A stretch of 5,602 nt of DNA from Alloprevotella tannerae (lineage in GTDB: Bacteria > Bacteroidota > Bacteroidia > Bacteroidales > Bacteroidaceae): NCBI GenBank assembly GCA_015259305.1, contig JABZGO010000130.1, forward strand, positions 1-5,602, written 5' to 3'. The notes under the pieces were generated by a model. The model did no database searches, was not told the DNA's origin, and saw only the letters and a list, made by a program, of their open reading frames with translations. The stretch's first letter is position 1, and each line of letters begins with the position of its first letter. The position numbers were made by a program, and so were the translations under genes. Below are positions 1 to 5,559 of this stretch, one piece after another.

Positions 1-371
1 ACATCATTTCACGTGACAATGAACAGTTGCTAACGGCTGCCATCGATGCCGCCACTCAAGAAGCGTCAGGCTATCTCGGCGCCTTTGACCGGGCACGCAT
101 CTTTGCGGCGCGAGGAGATGAAAGAAATACTCTTTTACTCTTATTTATCAAAGATATGGCAGTTTGGCACTTCGTTAACCTTTGTAACGCCGGCGTCGAG
201 CTCGATCTACGTGAAAAACGCTATGACCGGGCGATAGCATGGCTGCGGCAGGTGCAAAAGGGTGACGTGAAACCGGATCTTCCGATTATCGATCAGGACG
301 GCGACGGCAAACCGGATGGTGCAGGAGAGTATTTATTTGGAAGTAATCCTAAACGAATTTTACACTTTTAA
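1..371 (+). CDS. Mu gp36-like protein (DUF1320), 5' end cut by window edge
   Basis: This is a small structural protein of the head-tail joining region of Mu-like phages; family members are usually about 130-150 residues. The reading frame is open from base 3 to the left edge. Its first residues (IISRDNEQLLTAAIDAATQEA) match the usual start of the conserved DUF1320 core, so a TTG start at 27 would be an artefact and the true start lies outside the window. About 122 residues are visible. They show the helical AIDAA..EA.GYL segment, a central helix with KDMAVWHFVNL, the REKRYDRAIAWL helix typical of the family, and the C-terminal GSNPKR..HF ending. An Asp/Gly-rich loop (DQDGDGKPDG) precedes that ending and resembles a calcium-binding loop. 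The stop is two bases before the portal start, so the two genes are probably co-transcribed. Family assignment is from recalled motifs. Confidence 0.85.
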   Translation, partial: IISRDNEQLLTAAIDAATQEASGYLGAFDRARIFAARGDERNTLLLLFIKDMAVWHFVNLCNAGVELDLREKRYDRAIAWLRQVQKGDVKPDLPIIDQDGDGKPDGAGEYLFGSNPKRILHF

Positions 372-373
372 TA

Positions 374-2887
374 ATGGGAAAAGAGAATAAAAAATCAAAT
401 CGACAAACGATTTATAGCACAATTGTACTTAAAGCGCCGCAACGCAACGCGAGTGACATCGGAAAATGGCAAATGGCCCTGCGGTCTGCAGATGCAGACC
501 GCCCGCGTTCGCTCTTCGACCTTTACGATAATCTGCTCATCGATGGCGTGTTGGCCGACGCGATGGATAAGCGCATTTTGGCGGTGACCAACTCGGAATG
601 GATATTCCAAAACGTAGATGGTGAGGAAGTTGAGGAGATTACGAACCTGATGGAATCGATAGGCTTCGAGCAGCTGCTGCAAACCATTATGAAATCGCGC
701 TTTTTCGGACGCTCTGCCTGTGAGTTCGATTTTTCGCAAGATAAGTTCGATGTTTACGATATTCCTGCAAAATACGTGGATATTAACCAAAAGGTAATCT
801 TATTGCAGGAAAACGACCGGACAGGCGTCAGTTATGTAGATGATCCTTTTTTGTTGGTTGTCGGAAAGCCAAAAGATTTCGGCCTGCTACTAAAAGCCGC
901 ACCATATGCCATTTACAAACGCGGCGGCTTCGGCGATTGGGCGCAATGGATAGAACTCTTCGGTATGCCGCAACGCGTCGGAAAATACAACACTTACGAC
1001 CCTTCAAGCAGGCGGCAGCTGGAAGAAGCCTTTGAGAAAGCAGGATCAGCTCCCTGGCTCGTTGTTCCAAAAGAGGCAGAGATAGAAACGAAAGAAACAA
1101 GCTCAGGAAATGGTTCCTCTTTTGACGAATTTAGAAAAGCGTGCAATGAAGAATTGCTGATCACCATTCTTGGGCAAACGCTGACAACCGTACAAGGTGA
1201 TAAGGGCGCTCGATCACTCGGAGAGGTGCATAAGGAAGTCGAAGAAGGCAAAAATAAGGCAGATTTGCGCTTTGTGCAGCGCATCTTGAATACCTGTGTC
1301 GTACCTATGTTGGAAGCACGAGGATTTCCGGTGGCGGGTGGTAAATTCATTGCGCCAAGAGCTGCAGAAAGCCTTACCGTTACAGAAATCATGCAGCTTT
1401 CGGATATTATAGACATTCCGGTGAACTATCTGCATGAGAAGTATGCTATTCCTATCCCTGAAGAGGGCGAAGCGATTGCACAAAGGCGCAATTTAGGCCT
1501 GCCGTCTTTTGATGAAACAGACGGAGACGGAATGCCCGTGGCAAATGCAGATAAAGGATTTTGGCGGTCTTTGTGGGATTTTTTCGTAAAGGCCCCGGCA
1601 CAAGTCGGGGCATCGAATGGAACAATCCGCACGAGCCTCAAGGATAGTACGGATTTAGATGACAGACTGATTACGGCAGTAGCGGAGGGGAATTGTAAAA
1701 CCTTTTCTTCTGAATTATTTTTCTTCATCTTTAATGATCTTTTGAAGGGCGTTAAAACAGGATTAAAACAACCTTCAAACAACGCTGATATGAGCTTCGG
1801 GTATGGTCTGCAGGACGATGCCTTTATAACGGCTTTGGAGCAAAATATCATGCACTTTTCCGCTGCTAAGACTTTGTCGGAAATCCGGCAGCTGAATGAG
1901 GCTTTTAGGGAGAGTAAAAGCTACGAAGAGTTTGCGAAAGCAGCGAAAAGTATTTGCGGAAAATACAATGATTCCTGGCAGCGTGCAGAGTACGCAACGG
2001 CCACGCTGACGGCTGAGAGTGCAAGCAATTATAGACGCCTTGCTGCGAAAAAAACACTTTACAAATACTGGCAATTCCGTACGGTTGGTGATGATCGTGT
2101 AAGAAAGGAACATGAAGAATTGGATGGGCTTACTCTACCTTCGACCGACCCTGCGTGGGACAAGTTATGGCCGCCTTTAGGATTTCGTTGTCGTTGCTCC
2201 GTTATTCCGCTTTTAGCGCATGAGGTCGACGTGGATATGGTAAAACGCTCGAAAGAGAGTTTGCAAGAATTTTTCAAAAGCGAAGAATGGAAAAAAGTAG
2301 CGGCGCAGCATTTTGATACAAATCCGGGTAAACGCAGCGAAATTTTCTCTAAAGATCAGATGTATATCCGCAAATTCCCACACGTCGCTGCAAAAATGAT
2401 GAATAAAATACCCCCTGCCACATGGGGAGTAGAGCAATCTATCGACAAATGTATTAAGCAAAGTAATATCCAGCGACCGGTTTATAAGGGTACTGCAGAA
2501 GATTGGTGGAGTAATGTAAAAAAAACTGACGCAAATAAAGATGAAATTTGGGAAATACAAGATTATTTTGGTAGAACTTGGTCTATGGGGCGCAGAGACT
2601 TTGACATACACACAACCAACAGGGTAAAATCACGGGCATTTAGAACAGCGTATTTAACAGCTGTAGAAGACATATTAAAAAGCCCAGACGAAGTTTGGCT
2701 GAATTCAGAATGGAAAGATCGGGAAAAATCAGAAAACAAGCTTGACAACTGGGTATTTATCAAATATTACAACGATAAAGCATTGGTATGTGCTTGTAAG
2801 CTTGAACGCGAAAAAATGGCCTTTAAAACGTGGTTTGAAGCAAAAGACAATTCTATAAGAAAGGGAATATTAATAAAGAAACGGTAG
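374..2887 (+). CDS. Fused Mu-like portal (DUF935) - Mu F head morphogenesis - C-terminal nuclease-like protein
   Basis: This 837-residue protein joins three modules. Residues about 1-380 are a Mu gp29-type portal, which forms the DNA gate at the capsid vertex. Signatures are GDWAQWIELFGMPQRVGKY at 187-205 and GQTLTTVQGDKGARSLGEVH from 267. A Gly/Asp-rich linker (about 385-425) follows. Residues about 425-660 are a Mu F (gp30) domain, a minor head protein, with KYWQFRTVGDDRVRKEH at 564-580, LDG at 583-585 and the terminal FRCRC at 604-608. In Mu these are separate proteins of roughly 500 and 430 residues. Residues about 677-837 resemble the PBECR-type nuclease domains (Barnase-EndoU-ColicinE5/D-RelE-like fold) often appended to phage F proteins. 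The key signs are a central His746 in DIHTTNRVK, PDEVWLN at 771-777, a YYNDKALVCACKL strand pair and the IRKGIL ending. The ATG follows an A/T-rich leader two bases after the upstream stop. Portal and F assignments are strong; the nuclease call is moderate and its activity is inferred. Confidence 0.9.
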   Translation: MGKENKKSNRQTIYSTIVLKAPQRNASDIGKWQMALRSADADRPRSLFDLYDNLLIDGVLADAMDKRILAVTNSEWIFQNVDGEEVEEITNLMESIGFEQLLQTIMKSRFFGRSACEFDFSQDKFDVYDIPAKYVDINQKVILLQENDRTGVSYVDDPFLLVVGKPKDFGLLLKAAPYAIYKRGGFGDWAQWIELFGMPQRVGKYNTYDPSSRRQLEEAFEKAGSAPWLVVPKEAEIETKETSSGNGSSFDEFRKACNEELLITILGQTLTTVQGDKGARSLGEVHKEVEEGKNKADLRFVQRILNTCVVPMLEARGFPVAGGKFIAPRAAESLTVTEIMQLSDIIDIPVNYLHEKYAIPIPEEGEAIAQRRNLGLPSFDETDGDGMPVANADKGFWRSLWDFFVKAPAQVGASNGTIRTSLKDSTDLDDRLITAVAEGNCKTFSSELFFFIFNDLLKGVKTGLKQPSNNADMSFGYGLQDDAFITALEQNIMHFSAAKTLSEIRQLNEAFRESKSYEEFAKAAKSICGKYNDSWQRAEYATATLTAESASNYRRLAAKKTLYKYWQFRTVGDDRVRKEHEELDGLTLPSTDPAWDKLWPPLGFRCRCSVIPLLAHEVDVDMVKRSKESLQEFFKSEEWKKVAAQHFDTNPGKRSEIFSKDQMYIRKFPHVAAKMMNKIPPATWGVEQSIDKCIKQSNIQRPVYKGTAEDWWSNVKKTDANKDEIWEIQDYFGRTWSMGRRDFDIHTTNRVKSRAFRTAYLTAVEDILKSPDEVWLNSEWKDREKSENKLDNWVFIKYYNDKALVCACKLEREKMAFKTWFEAKDNSIRKGILIKKR

Positions 2888-3018
2888 TTTTTCCTCCCTC
2901 CGGTTTAGCTCTCGCTGCCATACGATCAAGGACCCATTTACTACCAAGGTTTTCCGCTCCTTAACGCCGGTGAAAGGACAATGCAAATATAGCATCTTAT
3001 AATCAAACACGCAACAAA
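2888..3018. other. 131-base gap between portal-F-nuclease gene and Mu G-like gene
   Basis: No convincing gene is seen here. The first 90 bases are about 50% G+C by hand count, richer than the nuclease-coding DNA just before it (about 37%). On the minus strand, CAAATATA at 2984-2991 reads TATATTTG, a Bacteroidetes-type -7 element; a TTTG lies 23 bases upstream of it on that strand. A 41-codon minus-strand frame runs 2995-2870 but starts upstream of that element and enters the nuclease gene. No immunity-type gene and no clear terminator were found. It may be a remnant of exchanged sequence, or it may encode a short antisense RNA; neither is shown. Confidence 0.4.
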
Positions 3019-3498
3019 ATGGATATAAAAACTTTCGAAAGATACCTCAAAAGATTACCTGAAAAGGTTTTGCCGGACGTGGCAGACATCGTCGCAGAAA
3101 CGGCAACAAGTTACTTTAAGGATTCATTTCGCAGAAAAGGATTCGATGGAAACCCTTGGAGACCAGGGCGACCAAAATCGCGTGGCTCGCTGCTCATCGA
3201 TACGGGCGCACTGGTAAACAGTATACGGCCATCGGAAATTTCGACAAGCCGCGTTGTTATATCTGCAGGTAATAGCAAGGTCACGTATGCGAAGGTGCAC
3301 AATGAGGGTTTTTCGGGTGGCGTAAACGTTCCCGCGCACACGCGAAACACGCGCCGGGGAATCGTCGAGGTAAAAGCACATACACGTTATATGCGCGTGA
3401 TAAAACGGCAATTTCTCGGCCCGGCAAAACAGTTGAATGAACAGATGTATAAACGAATAGTAAGACACTTACAAGACTTACTTAATGAAAATAAATAA
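3019..3498 (+). CDS. Phage virion morphogenesis / tail completion protein (Mu G, Phage_tail_S family)
   Basis: This 159-residue protein has the usual length and layout of the family that includes Mu gpG and P2 gpS, which act in tail completion or head-tail joining. Visible signatures are an N-terminal helix (FERYLKRLPEKVLPDVADIVAETA), the motif SFRRKGFDGNPWRPGRP near 36-52 and LLIDTGALVNSIRP near 58-71. They continue with YAKVHNEGFSG near 90-100, VPAHTRNTRRG near 104-114, HTRYMRVIKRQFLGPA near 121-136, and a C-terminal helix. The ATG at 3019 follows an A-rich leader (caacaaa). It is the first gene after the 131-base gap and overlaps the next gene's longest start by 14 bases, suggesting translational coupling. 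Family assignment is by motif recall. Confidence 0.88.
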   Translation: MDIKTFERYLKRLPEKVLPDVADIVAETATSYFKDSFRRKGFDGNPWRPGRPKSRGSLLIDTGALVNSIRPSEISTSRVVISAGNSKVTYAKVHNEGFSGGVNVPAHTRNTRRGIVEVKAHTRYMRVIKRQFLGPAKQLNEQMYKRIVRHLQDLLNENK

Positions 3499-3928
3499 GA
3501 TGGATAAAGAACTCATAATTGCTATTTGTGAAAGACTTAAGGATGCTGTTCCACAATTGAGGTGGATAGATATCGAAGAGGGTCAACTTGATACAGAAGA
3601 GCGCCCTGCTGCTGCATGGCCTTGCGCATTCGTCGACATCGCTTATATAAACTGTGAGAGCGGAGCGGCTGGGAAACAAACAGTAACGGCAGAGATCAAT
3701 CTGCGTATAGCTTTTCTGCGTACAGGCACAACAAACGCAGCAGCGCCGATAGAGGTGCGTAAAAAAGCGCTCGAAAAGTACGATATCATCAATAACATAC
3801 ATCAAGCGCTGCAATGGTGGGATAACGGCAAATTCGCGCCGTTACAACGAGTAAAAGCTATGACTGTCGGGCATTACGATGGTATCAAGATCTTTAACAT
3901 CGTCTATCGCACAAAATTTATGGAGTAG
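3485..3928 (+). CDS. Tail-terminator-like protein (Mu gp37 type, DUF1834-like)
   Basis: This 147-residue protein sits right after the Mu G-like gene, where Mu-type phages carry a gp37/tail-terminator protein that caps the tail tube. It fits that fold class: an N-terminal helix (ELIIAICERLKDAVPQL), an IDIEEGQLDT strand, a PAAAWPCAFVDI segment (proline-rich loop then strand), a TVTAEINLRIAFL strand, a charged helix (VRKKALEKYDIINNIHQAL), and a C-terminal IKIFNIVYRTKF strand. Two starts are possible: ATG at 3485 inside the upstream gene, or ATG at 3500 one base after the upstream stop. The second has an A-rich leader (aaaataaataag) and may be the real one, giving 142 residues. The 3' end overlaps the convergent 113-residue gene by 11 bases. 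The exact family is uncertain; a structural tail-joining role is the likely one. Confidence 0.7.
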   Translation: MKINKMDKELIIAICERLKDAVPQLRWIDIEEGQLDTEERPAAAWPCAFVDIAYINCESGAAGKQTVTAEINLRIAFLRTGTTNAAAPIEVRKKALEKYDIINNIHQALQWWDNGKFAPLQRVKAMTVGHYDGIKIFNIVYRTKFME

Positions 3929-4259
3929 GAAATCGAAAGCCCGGATAAGCTTTCTCCAAATCTTCACAAGTCGGGCGTGTTTCTAATAACTGATTTACAT
4001 AATCATTTTCTTCGATTATGATTTGCGAAATTGTGCGCTCATCCAAGAAAAACTCACGTGAGGACAGCAGACTTAATGTATAATCAAAGCGATAATGGCA
4101 GATCTCACTATAATAAAAGTAACGCGTTGCAAGGGTCTGATTACGACGGGCACGACGTTCTTCACGTGAAGACTGCCCATTTGTACGGACCGCGGCTGCA
4201 GAATTACGCCTACGCCGAGTCTGCTTCTGAGTTTCATGATTGGTAGATATTTCGCTCAT
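3918..4259 (-). CDS. Conserved phage hypothetical, Arg-rich with possible helix-turn-helix
   Basis: This 113-residue protein is not recognised by name, though its pattern resembles small proteins seen in Bacteroidetes Mu-like prophages. The N-terminal 45 residues are polar and strongly basic (TRRRRNSAAA, SREERRARR), like a nucleic-acid-binding tail. Residues about 45-95 form the conserved-looking core: RYFYYSEICHYRFDYTLSLL, then SSREFFLDERTISQIIIEENDYVNQLL. The stretch after EFFL could be the second and third helices of a helix-turn-helix. It ends YPGFRFPTP. The ATG at 4259 is the natural start, downstream of two palindromes and a possible -7 element. It is the last gene of the leftward block and ends inside the 3' end of the tail-terminator-like gene. 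A role in late-gene activation, as for Mor/C in Mu, would fit the position but is only a guess. Confidence 0.65.
   Translation of the reverse strand: MSEISTNHETQKQTRRRRNSAAAVRTNGQSSREERRARRNQTLATRYFYYSEICHYRFDYTLSLLSSREFFLDERTISQIIIEENDYVNQLLETRPTCEDLEKAYPGFRFPTP
3935..3954. other. Short inverted repeat in the convergent gene ends
   Basis: GAAAGC and GCTTTC (6-base arms) flank an 8-base loop, seven bases after the plus-strand tail-terminator-like stop and inside the 3' end of the 113-residue gene. There is no T-tract on either side, so it is a weak terminator candidate for rightward transcription and may be chance within coding sequence. Confidence 0.2.
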
Positions 4260-4269
4260 CGCAAGTAGG

Positions 4270-4283
4270 TTTTGTGAACAAAA
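4270..4283. promoter_or_regulatory. Perfect palindrome, possible operator
   Basis: TTTTGT-GA-ACAAAA is a perfect inverted repeat with 6-base arms and a 2-base centre. It lies 11 bases upstream of the ATG of the 113-residue gene and overlaps the possible -7 element at 4279-4286. This placement suits a repressor or activator site, but AT-rich sequence gives chance palindromes. Confidence 0.3.
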
Positions 4284-4286
4284 TTA
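4279..4286 (-). promoter_or_regulatory. Possible -7 promoter element (TAATTTTG)
   Basis: On the minus strand this reads TAATTTTG, matching the Bacteroidetes TAnnTTTG -7 consensus, and would start RNA near 4272, about 13 bases before the ATG of the 113-residue gene. The nearest upstream TTTG is only 13 bases away, shorter than usual, so the -33 partner is missing or poor. It may need an activator. Confidence 0.25.
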
Positions 4287-4290
4287 CGTA

Positions 4291-4308
4291 TTTTATTTAC
4301 AAATAAAA
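4291..4308. promoter_or_regulatory. Second perfect palindrome, possible operator
   Basis: TTTTATTTACAAATAAAA is a perfect inverted repeat with 8-base arms around an AC centre. Its centre is 23 bp from that of the palindrome at 4270-4283, about two helical turns, and both contain an ACAAA half. It overlaps the T-tract of the hairpin at 4313-4346, so it could also be part of that terminator. Confidence 0.3.
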
Positions 4309-4346
4309 AGAGAATGGCGGAAAATCGTAAGAGACTCACCGCCATT
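4301..4346 (-). terminator. Bulged hairpin with T-tract, likely leftward terminator or attenuator
   Basis: In leftward RNA, AAUGGCGG (4346-4339) pairs perfectly with CCGCCAUU (4320-4313). The 18-base interior can form an inner UGAG-UCU-CUUA hairpin with one G-U pair. Three bases after the outer stem comes TTTTTATTT. There is no T-tract on the plus-strand side, so it works leftward only. It lies 82 bases beyond the DUF3164 stop and about 50 bases before the 113-residue gene, so it would end or attenuate the transcript from the right. Confidence 0.5.
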
Positions 4347-4406
4347 TCTGAAAAGAGCAACATCAGATAAGCCCCAAACAGTTTATAAAAAGACTTTTTC
4401 CAATTG

Positions 4407-4441
4407 CAAAGATACTGATTCCCATTCTTATATCCTACAAA
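4407..4441 (-). promoter_or_regulatory. Bacteroidetes-type promoter candidate (TATCTTTG)
   Basis: On the minus strand the -7 element TATCTTTG (4414-4407) is followed by CAATT, a close match to the common Bacteroides TAnnTTTG form. A TTTG (4441-4438) stands 23 bases upstream of it, at the wide end of the accepted spacing. Transcription would start near 4400, just beyond the DUF3164 stop, and read leftward into the hairpin at 4313-4346. Confidence 0.45.
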
Positions 4442-5084
4442 AACTCGGCTCTATTTTTACCCAAAAACCATTTTTATCTCGCTTGTGAAAATAAAAGTTG
4501 GTAGCCGTTGTTCGAACTGTGTCGGATTCGCGGAAAAGTTCCATGATTTCGCGATATTCGTCATCAAATTTATCCTCCATGGAATAAAGTTTTGAGATGC
4601 TTTTGTATTCAAAATCTCCGACTTTATTACGTTCCAATAACGACATAGCAAGCTGATACATAGGATCCTCTTTGCCCTTATCCGACTTTTCTATATACCG
4701 CTCGAGATACTCGATCAGTCGAATGGCTGCCGCATTCGCGCGCTCATCAAATCCTTTTACTTTATTGAAAGATACTTCCAGCTTGAAATCGCCCTCTGTA
4801 ATCGTGAATCCTTTTTGTTCTGAATTCTTGACTTTTCCGTATTCTTTCAGCGTGTCCAAAAAGGCGGCTGACTCATCAATCAACCACTTTTTGAAATCTT
4901 GCACGACATCTACGACCTCGGAGAGACGCTTTTCTACGTTTTGCATAAATTCTGTACGTAACGATTCATACGCTGCACGCTTCTTGCAACTCTCAGTGCG
5001 TGCATCTTCTTGTAACTGTGCCAGCAGTGAAGCGCGTTCTTCGGGTGTGAGGTCTTGTACCTCAATTTTCTTGTTTGTCTCCAT
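4428..5084 (-). CDS. DUF3164 family protein of Mu-like phages
   Basis: This 218-residue protein matches DUF3164, a family of roughly 200 residues found in the early/middle region of Mu-like phages; its biochemical role is not known to me. The N-terminal half is charged and helical (LTPEERASLLAQLQEDARTE, then FMQNVEKRLSEVVDVVQDFKKWL), probably coiled coil. The core has KNSEQKGFTITEGDFKLEVSFNK and a FDERANAAAIRLIEYLERY helix. It ends with the typical NFYFHKRDKNGFWVKIEPSF segment, in which a strand pair closes the protein. The frame can be extended nine codons to a TTG at 5111, but the ATG at 5084 has a taataaaa leader typical of the host group and is preferred. It is read leftward, about 75 AT-rich bases after the 46-residue gene. 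Confidence 0.88.
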   Translation of the reverse strand: METNKKIEVQDLTPEERASLLAQLQEDARTESCKKRAAYESLRTEFMQNVEKRLSEVVDVVQDFKKWLIDESAAFLDTLKEYGKVKNSEQKGFTITEGDFKLEVSFNKVKGFDERANAAAIRLIEYLERYIEKSDKGKEDPMYQLAMSLLERNKVGDFEYKSISKLYSMEDKFDDEYREIMELFRESDTVRTTATNFYFHKRDKNGFWVKIEPSFCRI

Positions 5085-5158
5085 TTTTATTACTGTTAAA
5101 ATGTTATTCAAATAGGTTGATCTATTTTTCTCATACTTATCAATTATTATTTATACAA
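5085..5158 (-). other. AT-rich leader before DUF3164 gene
   Basis: These 74 bases are very AT-rich. I looked for TAnnTTTG elements, hairpins and small frames and found no convincing one. The stretch probably acts only as an untranslated spacer with an A-rich initiation region (taataaaa) next to the ATG at 5084. Confidence 0.35.
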
Positions 5159-5299
5159 TTACTCTTCTCTCCATTCTTGCAACTCTATTTCTTGTTCGAT
5201 CTCGAACTTCAGCTGCTCTAAGAACGCACAGAATTCTTCTGTACTCAATTCGCTTAACTCATTCTTGAGCTTTGCAAGGGCTTGTGCCGGACTTAACAT
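5159..5299 (-). CDS. Small acidic helical protein (46 aa), hypothetical
   Basis: An open frame from ATG 5299 to a TAA at 5159 encodes 46 residues. The start overlaps the stop of the upstream gene by 7 bases, the tight packing seen in phage early operons, which is the best reason to believe it. The protein is strongly acidic (12 Glu, no Asp, 4 Lys/Arg) and Leu-rich, beginning LSPAQALAKLKNELSELS and ending in a Glu-rich helix (FEIEQEIELQEWREE). One or two amphipathic or coiled-coil helices are likely. No family is recognised. Its function is unknown; binding to a neighbouring protein or regulating through a coiled coil would be possible. Confidence 0.6.
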   Translation of the reverse strand: MLSPAQALAKLKNELSELSTEEFCAFLEQLKFEIEQEIELQEWREE

Positions 5300-5559
5300 A
5301 CATGAGGTTGTTTAGGAATTACTACTATTACTTGCTCTTCTGCAGTGTTTTTGCGATGTTTCAGGCCGCCTTTTCGTAGAATCATACGCAGGCGCAGATA
5401 CAACTTTCGTAGCTCGTCTTCGTCCAACTGCGAAAAACGTTGTCCCGCAATTTTCTGACTTTGGCAAAAACTATTTACAGCCGACCAATCCGAGGTATCT
5501 ATGCCGCATTTTTGCATAAGATGTAAGACGGCTGATCGCTCAGCACGCAAGTTCGTCAT
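5293..5559 (-). CDS. Phage early-region hypothetical, possible GemA/gp16-like C-terminal domain
   Basis: From ATG 5559 this encodes 88 residues. The middle (MQKCGIDTSDWSAVNSF, then KIAGQRFSQLDEDELRKLYLRLRMILRKGGL) forms a compact helical unit. Its IAG...F..L...EL..L..KLR pattern recalls Bacteroidetes phage proteins annotated near GemA/gp16, but I cannot confirm the family. The tail after KHRKN is polar and then hydrophobic (EEQVIVVIP). The frame stays open from the ATG to the right edge of the window (14 more codons, including SKIKHKVD), so the protein could be the C-terminal part of a longer one. It is followed by, and overlaps, the 46-residue gene, and both precede the DUF3164 gene. Confidence 0.6.
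   Translation of the reverse strand: MTNLRAERSAVLHLMQKCGIDTSDWSAVNSFCQSQKIAGQRFSQLDEDELRKLYLRLRMILRKGGLKHRKNTAEEQVIVVIPKQPHVC

Noticed and set aside
994..1416. Long minus-strand frames inside the portal-F gene
   Set aside because: They lie antisense to clear portal motifs, and none has a recognisable protein pattern.
2870..2995. Minus-strand 41-codon frame across the gap after the nuclease gene
   Set aside because: It starts upstream of the only promoter-like element there, has no leader signal, and its end lies inside the nuclease-coding sequence in the same codon register, so it may be a shadow. Kept only as part of the gap finding.
4240..4488. Plus-strand 82-codon frame
   Set aside because: It begins with TTG, runs antisense to the 113-residue gene's start, the control region and the DUF3164 end, and has no family-like pattern.
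4672..5115. Plus-strand 147-codon frame opposite DUF3164
   Set aside because: The Ser/Phe-rich composition is typical of an antisense shadow; the minus-strand frame matches a known family.
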